From: Candidatus Solibacter sp.
GTDB lineage: Bacteria; Acidobacteriota; Terriglobia; Bryobacterales; Bryobacteraceae
Assembly (NCBI GenBank): GCA_026394025.1
Contig: JAPKZC010001135.1
Span: forward strand, 3,748 to 14,553
Direction of reading: 5' to 3'
Length of the DNA stretch: 10,806 bases
A program made the translations under genes and the position numbers. Positions 1 through 6,203 of this stretch are shown here, in pieces. The notes beneath the pieces are model-generated. The model ran no database searches, was not told where the DNA came from, and worked only from the letters and a program-made list of their open reading frames with translations. Positions within the stretch are counted from its first letter, which is position 1; each line of letters begins with the position of its first letter.

Positions 1-139
1 CGCGGTGGTGCGCGAATTCAACGGCAACCAGTTCCGCATCAATTACAAGGGCAAGGTCGCGGGCGACGAGATGAAGATCACCGGAGAAGTGGTGGGGATG
101 GATCGTACGTTTGAAATGACGCTTAAGCGCGCGAAGTAA
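1..139 (+). CDS. C-terminal fragment of an unidentified protein
   Basis: An open frame runs in from the left edge (first whole codon at base 2) and stops at TAA 137-139, giving 45 residues. The fragment is polar and beta-strand-like, with alternating hydrophobic and charged residues (for example FRINYKGKV, MKITGEVVG, FEMTLKRAK). My impression is that it resembles the short C-terminal beta repeat 'GKV.G.EM...' seen at the ends of many acidobacterial hypothetical or secreted proteins, but this is recollection, not a search result. No catalytic motif is visible. It is upstream of and on the same strand as the hydroxylase genes, with a 52-base gap. Function unknown. Confidence 0.6.
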   Translation, partial: AVVREFNGNQFRINYKGKVAGDEMKITGEVVGMDRTFEMTLKRAK

Positions 140-191
140 AATCTGGTGGGGCAGTGCCCTGCTCCGCTCCGGCTCCTCCATAATAGGGGGC

Positions 192-665
192 ATGGCCAAA
201 GTCACTGAACTGCTTGTGAACGGCGGGCGGCGGGGGATCGATGTGGATTCGGACCGCACCCTACTCAGCGTCCTGCGGGACGATCTGGATCTTACCGGCA
301 CGAAATACGGCTGCGGCGAGGGGCAATGCGCGGCGTGCACCGTGCTGGTGGACGGCACTGCCACGAAATCTTGCCTCACCAAGGTGGGAGCGATGGCAGG
401 CAAGCGCATCGTTACCATCGAAGGCCTGGCGCCGGAAGGCAAACTGCATCCGGTGCAGCAGGCCTTTCTGGATGCCGACGCGCTGCAATGCGGCTACTGC
501 ACTTCGGGGATGATCCTGGGCGCGGTGGCGCTGCTGGCGCGCACGCCGAATCCGAGCGAGGCGGAGATCGTCAGCGGCATGAACGGGCACATCTGCCGGT
601 GCGGGACGTACCCGCGGGTAGTGCGCGCCATCCGATCTGCCGCGGGGAAAGGAGGCCGGGCATGA
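192..665 (+). CDS. [2Fe-2S] subunit of a molybdenum hydroxylase (IorA/CoxS-like)
   Basis: This is the small iron-sulfur subunit of a xanthine-oxidase-family enzyme; it passes electrons from the molybdenum centre to an outside acceptor. At 157 residues it has the usual length for IorA/CoxS-type subunits. The N-terminal plant-ferredoxin domain carries cluster ligands C41, C46, C49 and C61 in the motif YGCGEGQCAACTVLVDG. The C-terminal all-helical [2Fe-2S] domain carries C100 and C103 (QCGYCTSGM) and C135 and C137 (GHICRCGTYPRV). All eight cysteines are present. No signal peptide is visible, so export would have to be together with the Tat-bearing large subunit encoded next (inference). The ATG at 192 follows an AGGGGG tract after only one base, tighter than ideal, but the N-terminus aligns with the family without extension. 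The stop overlaps the next start (ATGA), implying translational coupling. The substrate cannot be told from this subunit. Confidence 0.93.
   Translation: MAKVTELLVNGGRRGIDVDSDRTLLSVLRDDLDLTGTKYGCGEGQCAACTVLVDGTATKSCLTKVGAMAGKRIVTIEGLAPEGKLHPVQQAFLDADALQCGYCTSGMILGAVALLARTPNPSEAEIVSGMNGHICRCGTYPRVVRAIRSAAGKGGRA
648..655 (+). promoter_or_regulatory. Shine-Dalgarno site of the molybdopterin subunit
   Basis: AAAGGAGG lies 6 bases before the ATG at 662, inside the end of the iron-sulfur subunit gene. It fixes the start at 662 even though the frame stays open upstream to 326. The Tat motif right after this ATG agrees. Confidence 0.8.
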
Positions 666-2659
666 AGCGGCGCGATTTCTTCGCGGTATTGGGCGGCGGC
701 ATTGTGGTGCTGCTGGAAGATGAGATCTACGCGCAGGAGACCGGCGGTCCGCGGCGCGGCGGCGAAACGGTACCAGTGGACATCGGCGCGTGGCTGCACA
801 TCGGCGAGACGGGCGTGGTCACGGTCTACACGGGGAAGGTGGAGGTGGGGCAGAACGCGCGCACCTCGCTGACGCAGGCGGTGGTGGAAGAACTACACGC
901 GTTGCCCGCATCGGTAAAGATGGTGATGGGCGATACGGACCTCACGCCGTTCGACATGGGCACGGTGGGTAGCATGACGACGCCGCGCATGTGGCCGCAG
1001 ATCCGGCGCGCGGCGGCGCCGGCGCGCGAGATGCTGCTGGACCTGGCGGCGCAAAAGTGGAACGTGGACCGCGCCACGCTCGCCATCGCGGACGGCAAGG
1101 TGTCGGCGGGCGGTCGCTCGGCGGGGTTCGGCGAACTGGCGCGCGGCGAGAAGTGGACGCGCACGATTCCGGCGAGCGTACCGCTGGCGGCGGCCGCGGA
1201 GTGGAAGGCGGCCGGGAAATCGCTGCCCAAGGTCAACGGGCGCGAGATGGTCACCGGCGCACACAAGTACACTTACGACCTGAAGCGGCCGGGGATGCTG
1301 CACGCCAAGGTGCTGTACCCGCCGCAGTTCGGCGCCACGCTAATCTCCCTGGATGCTGCGACAGCGGAAGCCATGCCGGGAGTGAAAGTAGTGCACGAGG
1401 GCAACTTCGTGGCGGTGGCCGCGCGGGATCCGGAGACTGCCGCCAAAGCGGTTGGCGTATTGAAGGCCCAGTGGAAGACGGTGACGGCCGAAGCCGATAG
1501 CCACAGCGTATTCCAATATTTCAAGCAGACGGCGCAGGGCGGCGCGGCGACGGGTGCCAGCCTGACGGCCTACACCATCGCATGCATCGCGCACGTTCCG
1601 CTGGAGCCGCGCGCGGCGGTGGCGGAGTGGGAAGGCGAAAAGGTGACGGTATGGACCGGCTCGCAACGGCCCTTCGGTGTGCGCAGCGAACTGGCGCAGG
1701 CGTTCGGCATCCCCGAGGCCCAGGCGCGCGTGATCGTTCCGGATACCGGGTCGGGCTACGGCGGCAAGCACAATGGCGACGCCGCGCTCGAGGCGGCGCG
1801 GATCGCCAAGGCGGTGGGCAAGCCGGTGAAGCGCAACTGGACACGCGAGGAGGAAATGACGTGGGCGTACTTCCGCCCTGGCGGGCTGATCGAGGTGGCC
1901 GGCAAGGCGGCGGCGGACGGCACGATCACCGAGTGGGAGTTCCACAATTACAACTCGGGCGGCTCGGGGCTGCAATCGCCCTACAGCATTCCGGGTAAGA
2001 AGGAGCAGTTTTACCAGACGAAATCACCGCTGCGGCAGGGGTCTTATCGGGGCCTCGCGGCGACGGCGAACCACTTCGTGCGCGAATCTTATATGGATGA
2101 GCTGGCGCAATCGGTGAAGCTGGATCCGCTCGCGTTCCGCCTGAAGAACGCCAAGGACGAGCGGCTGCGCAACGTGATTGTGGCGGCGGCGGACAAGTTC
2201 GGCTGGCAGGCGCGGAAGAAGACGGCGGGGCACGGGTTCGGCATCGCGGCGGGCTTCGAGAAGGGCGGCTACGTGGCCACCTGCGCGGAGGTCAGCGTGG
2301 ACCCCAAGAGCGGCGCGGTGAAGGTGCTGCGCGCGGTGGTGGCGTTCGAGTGCGGCGCTGTGGTGAATCCGGAGCACTTGCGGAATCAGGTGGAGGGCGG
2401 GATCGTGAGGGGGCTGGGCGGGGCGCTATTCGAAGAGATTCAGTTCGCCGAAGGCAAGATCGCGACGAACCGGCTGGCCAAGTACCGGGTGCCGCGGTTT
2501 GCCGACATGCCGGTGATCGAAAGCGTGCTACTGGATCGCAAAGACCTGGTGTCGGCTGGGGCCGGCGAGACTCCCATTGTGGGAATCGCGCCGGCCATCG
2601 GGAACGCCATCTTCGATGCCAATGGGAAGCGGATTCGAAGATTGCCGCTGATGGCGTAG
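662..2659 (+). CDS. Tat-exported molybdopterin-binding subunit of a xanthine-dehydrogenase-family hydroxylase (IorB-like)
   Basis: This is the catalytic large subunit of a molybdenum hydroxylase, 665 residues. It begins KRRDFFAVLGGG, a twin-arginine signal with a short hydrophobic stretch, so the enzyme is probably periplasmic. The domain order is that of the IorB type: a molybdopterin-binding segment first (about 40-150, with GKVEVGQNARTSLTQAVVEEL), then the aldehyde-oxidase a/b hammerhead (about 190-275, with VTGAHKYTYDLKRPGMLHAK), then the main Moco-binding region with DTGSGYGGKHNGDAALEA (361-378) and GSYRGLAATANHFVRE (460-475). GAGETPIVGIAPAIGNAI at 633-650 contains the expected catalytic glutamate, E636. 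The length is slightly below the roughly 700 residues or more usual for IorB proteins. There is no FAD-subunit gene and no C-terminal haem-binding CXXCH, so electrons must leave through a partner encoded elsewhere. Substrate unknown: aldehydes and N-heterocycles are both used by the family. Confidence 0.92.
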   Translation: MKRRDFFAVLGGGIVVLLEDEIYAQETGGPRRGGETVPVDIGAWLHIGETGVVTVYTGKVEVGQNARTSLTQAVVEELHALPASVKMVMGDTDLTPFDMGTVGSMTTPRMWPQIRRAAAPAREMLLDLAAQKWNVDRATLAIADGKVSAGGRSAGFGELARGEKWTRTIPASVPLAAAAEWKAAGKSLPKVNGREMVTGAHKYTYDLKRPGMLHAKVLYPPQFGATLISLDAATAEAMPGVKVVHEGNFVAVAARDPETAAKAVGVLKAQWKTVTAEADSHSVFQYFKQTAQGGAATGASLTAYTIACIAHVPLEPRAAVAEWEGEKVTVWTGSQRPFGVRSELAQAFGIPEAQARVIVPDTGSGYGGKHNGDAALEAARIAKAVGKPVKRNWTREEEMTWAYFRPGGLIEVAGKAAADGTITEWEFHNYNSGGSGLQSPYSIPGKKEQFYQTKSPLRQGSYRGLAATANHFVRESYMDELAQSVKLDPLAFRLKNAKDERLRNVIVAAADKFGWQARKKTAGHGFGIAAGFEKGGYVATCAEVSVDPKSGAVKVLRAVVAFECGAVVNPEHLRNQVEGGIVRGLGGALFEEIQFAEGKIATNRLAKYRVPRFADMPVIESVLLDRKDLVSAGAGETPIVGIAPAIGNAIFDANGKRIRRLPLMA

Positions 2660-2671
2660 TGGGGCACTATA

Positions 2672-2677
2672 GAGGAG
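2672..2677 (+). promoter_or_regulatory. ribosome binding site abutting the GH20 start codon
   Basis: GAGGAG ends directly at the ATG at 2678, with no spacer. An in-frame TAG at 2657-2659 leaves no ATG, GTG or TTG upstream in this frame, and the signal peptide begins at this ATG, so the start stands despite the poor spacing. Initiation may be weak. Confidence 0.5.
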
Positions 2678-4684
2678 ATGCTTCGATTTGCGTTCTCGAT
2701 CACACTGATCTCCTCCGCTTTGGCGGCGACGCCCGCGTTGATGCCGCTACCCGTCACCGTACGGCTTGGAACGGGCAAGCTGATTCTGGACAAAACCTTC
2801 CGGGCAGCGCTGGTGAGCGCGCCGGACACGCGGCTGAAGGCGTCCGTCGGGCGCTTCGTAGAGCGACTCTCCCGGCAAACGGGAATTCCCATGCTTGGGC
2901 TCGGGAACGCCGCGCCGAAGCTGCGCGTCGAGTGCGCGGGCGCGGGTAGCGAGTACCCCGTGCTCGGCGAAGACGAATCCTACACGCTGGATGTGACCAG
3001 CGAAGGCGCAGTGCTCAAGGCGCCAACGCGGGCGGGTGCGTTGCACGGCCTGGGAACGTTTGGGCAACTCGTCACCTTGGGACCGGGCGGCTTCGAGGTC
3101 CCGGCGGTCCACATTGAAGACAAGCCGCGCTTTCCCTGGCGCGGGCTGATGATGGACTCCGCGCGCCATTTCATGCCGCTCGAAGTGGTGAAGCGCAATC
3201 TGGATGCGATGGCGGCGGTGAAGCTCAACGTGTTTCACTGGCACCTCGCCGACGACCAGGGTTTCCGGGTGGAAAGCACGCGTTTCCCCAAACTGCATCA
3301 GGAAGGCTCCGACGGGCTGTTCTACACGCAGGACGAGATCCGCAGCGTAGTGGCCTATGCGCGCGACCGCGGCATCCGCGTGGTGCCGGAATTCGATATC
3401 CCCGGCCATACCACGGCATGGCTGGTGGGGTATCCGGAACTGGGGACCAACCCGGGGCCGTATGAGATCGGGCGCAAGTGGGGCGTCTATGAGAACGCAC
3501 TGGACCCGAGCCGCGAAGAGACCTACGCGTTCCTGGACACCTTTTTCGAGGAGATGACGGCGCTCTTCCCAGACCGGTATTTCCACATCGGCGGCGATGA
3601 AGTGGAGGCCAAACAGTGGAACGCGTCAGCACGCGTGCAGACGTTCGCAAAACAGAACAACCTGAAGGACGCACACGCCATCCAGGCCTATTTCAACCAG
3701 CGCGTGCAGAAGTTGCTCCAAAAGCGCGGCAAGATCGTGATCGGCTGGGACGAGGTGCTGCATCCCGACCTGCCGCGGGACATCGTGGTGCAATCCTGGC
3801 AAGGGCAGAAATCGCTGGCCGAGGCGGCCGCCAAGGGCTATCGCGGAATTCTCTCATGGGGCTACTACCTGGACCATCTGCGTCCGGCGGCTTTCCATTA
3901 CGGCGTGGACCCCATGGCGGCCGATGCCGACAGCCTGGGGCAGGAACAGCGGTCCCGCATACTGGGCGGCGAGATGTGCATGTGGGCGGAGTACGTCACG
4001 GCGGAAACGGTGGATTCGCGGATCTGGCCGCGGGCGGCGGCGATTGCCGAGCGTCTCTGGTCGCCGGCTGCAAGCCGGGATCTGGAATCGATGTACGCGC
4101 GCATGGAGGCAGTGAGCCGAGTGCTAGAGTGGACCGGCGTGCAGCACCGCGCGAACTACGCGCCGATGCTGGAGCGCCTGACGGGGGGCCGCCCGTCGGA
4201 GCCGTTGCGCGTGCTGGCGGATGCGGTGGAAGGGCTGGGGCTCGGCCCGCGGGCACGGGCCGGGAAGTACACCAGCCTAACACCGATGAACCGGCTGGCG
4301 GATGCCGCGCGGCCGGAGAGCGAAAGCGTGCGCGCACTGGAACTAGCGGCGGCCAAGGTAGCGGCGAATCCCAAGGGTAGCCTCGCCGATGCCGCCGCTC
4401 TGCGGCGCGAATTCTCGCGCTGGGCGGCGAACGATGCGCGCTTCCAGGAACTGGCGGCGGAGAATCCGCTGCTGGCGGAGTTGAAGCCGCTTTCGCGCGA
4501 TCTGGCGGCGCTAGGCAATGCCGGATTGAAGCTCCTTGACGCGCTTGAGAAAGGCCAAGCACCGGCGGCCGCCTTCGTCGCCGAGCAGACCAGAGGGATC
4601 ACGCGCATGGAGAAGCCCGCGGCCGAAGTGAACCTGGCCGCGACACGGCCAGTGAAGGTGCTGCTGAAGGGCGGCAAGAAGTAG
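2678..4684 (+). CDS. secreted beta-N-acetylhexosaminidase, glycoside hydrolase family 20
   Basis: The product should remove terminal beta-linked GlcNAc/GalNAc from glycans such as chitin oligosaccharides, glycoproteins or wall fragments, by substrate-assisted catalysis. It has 668 residues. A signal peptide (about 1-17, SALA|ATPA) points to the periplasm or outside. A GH20b-like N-terminal domain spans about 22-147. The TIM barrel follows (about 151-510) with MMDSARHFMP (substrate-binding R163), LNVFHWHLADDQGFRVE (183-199), VVPEFDIPGHT (235-245), and YFHIGGDEVE (301-310), whose D307-E308 pair is the catalytic dyad. GGEMCMWAE and RIWPRAAAIAERLWS are also typical. Residues from about 510 to 668 form a charged, probably helical C-terminal region with no motif I recognise. 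The gene starts 18 bases after the hydroxylase large subunit and may share its transcript. It converges on the kinase gene with a 26-base gap and no visible terminator. Confidence 0.95.
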   Translation: MLRFAFSITLISSALAATPALMPLPVTVRLGTGKLILDKTFRAALVSAPDTRLKASVGRFVERLSRQTGIPMLGLGNAAPKLRVECAGAGSEYPVLGEDESYTLDVTSEGAVLKAPTRAGALHGLGTFGQLVTLGPGGFEVPAVHIEDKPRFPWRGLMMDSARHFMPLEVVKRNLDAMAAVKLNVFHWHLADDQGFRVESTRFPKLHQEGSDGLFYTQDEIRSVVAYARDRGIRVVPEFDIPGHTTAWLVGYPELGTNPGPYEIGRKWGVYENALDPSREETYAFLDTFFEEMTALFPDRYFHIGGDEVEAKQWNASARVQTFAKQNNLKDAHAIQAYFNQRVQKLLQKRGKIVIGWDEVLHPDLPRDIVVQSWQGQKSLAEAAAKGYRGILSWGYYLDHLRPAAFHYGVDPMAADADSLGQEQRSRILGGEMCMWAEYVTAETVDSRIWPRAAAIAERLWSPAASRDLESMYARMEAVSRVLEWTGVQHRANYAPMLERLTGGRPSEPLRVLADAVEGLGLGPRARAGKYTSLTPMNRLADAARPESESVRALELAAAKVAANPKGSLADAAALRREFSRWAANDARFQELAAENPLLAELKPLSRDLAALGNAGLKLLDALEKGQAPAAAFVAEQTRGITRMEKPAAEVNLAATRPVKVLLKGGKK

Positions 4685-4710
4685 CGTTACGCGCAGGCGA
4701 CAGCAGCGGC

Positions 4711-5280
4711 TCACGGCTGTTTGAGACCGGCGGCTGTAGCCGATTTCGAAGGGTCTTCTGTCTCCGCTGTATCGCGCCTCTCGGGCATTATTGACACAAC
4801 CCCGCACGAGGCCGGAAAACGAAATACAATGCGGGTGCCCGGGCCCGCCTCCTGTTCGAGCGATCCACCCAATTGTCCGGTGAGGATCGAGACGATTCGC
4901 AGGCCGAGGGACTTTGCGTCGCGGTCACCGAAGCTTCCAACGGGCAGACCGATACCATTGTCTTCGATGGCCAGCTCCAAGACCCCAGGCTCAGTCTCAC
5001 GAAACAGAACGCGGATCTTACCTTTTCGTCCGTCGTGGAACGCATGCTTGAGCGCATTCGAAAACAGCTCATTCAAAATCAAGGCGCACGGCACCGCTTG
5101 ATCCATGGAGAGCTCGACCGGTTCGAGATCCACCTCCAGCGAAATCCGGGACGGTTCGCTGACGGTCGCGGAGTAGAGTCCCTGCACGAGTTCGCAGGCG
5201 AACTCCGAGAAATCGATGCGATCATGACGGCCGCCCCCGTCGTTCGAGCGCCATCTTCGCTTCAGGACTTTCGCTGGCAT
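4711..5280 (-). pseudogene. C-terminal half of a broken HisKA_2 sensor histidine kinase (ATPase domain)
   Basis: Reading from about 5235 down to TGA at 4711-4713, this frame encodes the end of the DHp region (RIDFSEFACELVQGLY) and a complete HATPase_c domain. The N box is ALILNELFSNALKHAF, the G1 box IEDNGIGLPVG, and the G2 region SLGLRIVSILTGQLGG, ending in GTRIVFRF. It is the direct continuation of the PAS/DHp half encoded upstream on the same strand, but in a different frame. The open frame extends back to an ATG at 5280; the residues from there to about 5240 do not look homologous and lie antiparallel to nothing, being simply the wrong frame of the upstream half. If translated alone it would be an ATPase domain without its phosphoacceptor histidine. 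The last 35 or so residues (MPERRDTAETEDPSKS...) look like a disordered tail. Confidence 0.8.
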
Positions 5281-5983
5281 CAGCTTGCATAATGAGCAGG
5301 CTGGAAATCACGGCGAGGTTATTCTTCACGCGGTGGTGAATCTCCTGGAGCAGGACAGTCTTTTCTTGCACCACCAACTCCATTTTAGAGACGCTCTCCC
5401 GGAGCGCCTCCTCCGCCTGCTTGCGTGCGGTGATGTCGCTCATCACGAGGCGACACACGGGTTCGCCGGCGGCGTCCTTGGCGGCGGCAGCTTCCAGCCG
5501 GGCCCAGAATGCCGATCCGTCCATTTCCACCATGCGCAGCTCGCACGCCTGCGGCTCACCGGTCTCAAAGAGGAGTTTGCGGTGCAGGAAATAGAGGTTC
5601 TCGCCCTCGGGGAGGATGAAGCTTCTCAACCGCCGCTTGGCCAGCGTGCCCCTGGTTACCCCCAACAGGGCGGCGGCGGTGAGATTGGCATCCAGGCTCA
5701 GCCCCTGCTCGCTGACCATGCAATAGCCCACCGGAGCCAGATCGTAGAGGTCGAAATAGCGCGCCCGTGCGGCGTCCAGTTCCGCTTCCGCCCGGCGCAG
5801 TTCCTCGTTCTGCATTTCCAGTTCAATCTGATGCACGCGCAGTTCGTGGAGCGTCCGCCGGGTTTCCTCCGGCGACAGGCCCGCGAGGTTGTCCGGCGCC
5901 AGGGCCGCTTCCGCCCGGTACATCTCTTCAGCCCGCCGGCGCAATTCGGCGGGGTCGTCCGGATGGCCTTCTTTTTCAGACAT
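5222..5983 (-). pseudogene. N-terminal half of a broken PAS-domain sensor histidine kinase (HisKA_2 type)
   Basis: The start is taken as ATG 5983-5981 (MSEKEGH), with GGTGGA six bases upstream; an in-frame ATG at 6046 adds 21 less typical residues. Residues 10-75 form a charged helical linker containing HELRVHQIELEMQNEEL, common in front of PAS domains. A PAS domain follows (about 75-190, FDLYDLAPVGYCMVSEQG through LVMSDITARKQAEEAL). Next come a short coiled coil and the phosphoacceptor motif LLQEIHHRVKNNLAVISSLL (211-230), with the His pair 216-217. The frame ends at TGA 5222-5224, a few residues after ALERR, before the second DHp helix. No membrane segment is visible, so this would be a soluble sensor. 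The ATPase half continues in another frame just downstream. Relative to the family, the junction lacks about 15-16 codons, which suggests a deletion. No response regulator gene is adjacent. Confidence 0.8.
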
Positions 5984-6041
5984 CGGATTCCACCGTGAAA
6001 TCCGCAGCACTCGCAGCGCCACCATGAGGCGTCGTGGGCGC

Positions 6042-6071
6042 GGCACTTCGCGCCAGGGCGGGGGAAGTGCC
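6042..6071. repeat. inverted repeat between comEC and the kinase gene
   Basis: GGCACTTC (6042-6049) and GAAGTGCC (6064-6071) are perfect 8-base inverted arms around a 14-base G-rich loop, extendable with one bulge into the flanking GC. It lies within the 220-base gap (5984-6203) between comEC and the kinase gene, both on the minus strand. No T-run follows on either strand, so I do not call a terminator; it could be an operator or leader hairpin for the kinase transcript. The same gap holds an AT-rich stretch (about 6100-6165), unusual for this GC-rich window, where a promoter for the kinase gene would be expected; I could not place convincing -35/-10 boxes. Confidence 0.4.
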
Positions 6072-6203
6072 CGCGAGCGGGCGAACCGCCACGCTCAAGA
6101 CAGAAAATCTTATCATTCTAACTAAGATCCTCCGAAAACATATCTAGAGCTAGTCTACTTCTTTTGTGTGCCCGGGAAGGCGCTGCCTTGGCTGGCCGCG
6201 GGT

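Noticed and set aside
326..661. In-frame upstream extension of the molybdopterin subunit (a 777-residue reading)
   Set aside because: It overlaps the clearly coding [2Fe-2S] gene in another frame, while a strong Shine-Dalgarno and a Tat signal mark the start at 662.
2350..2949. A 199-residue plus-strand frame spanning the junction of the hydroxylase and GH20 genes
   Set aside because: It is an Arg/Gly-rich shadow frame overlapping the ends of two well-supported genes.
5285..5998. A 237-residue plus-strand open frame opposite the kinase gene
   Set aside because: It is antisense to PAS-domain coding sequence, with His/Gln/Arg-rich composition and no recognisable domain.
6178..6190. Small hairpin AAGGC-GCT-GCCTT just after the comEC stop as a terminator
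   Set aside because: The stem has only five pairs and no T-run follows on the minus strand.
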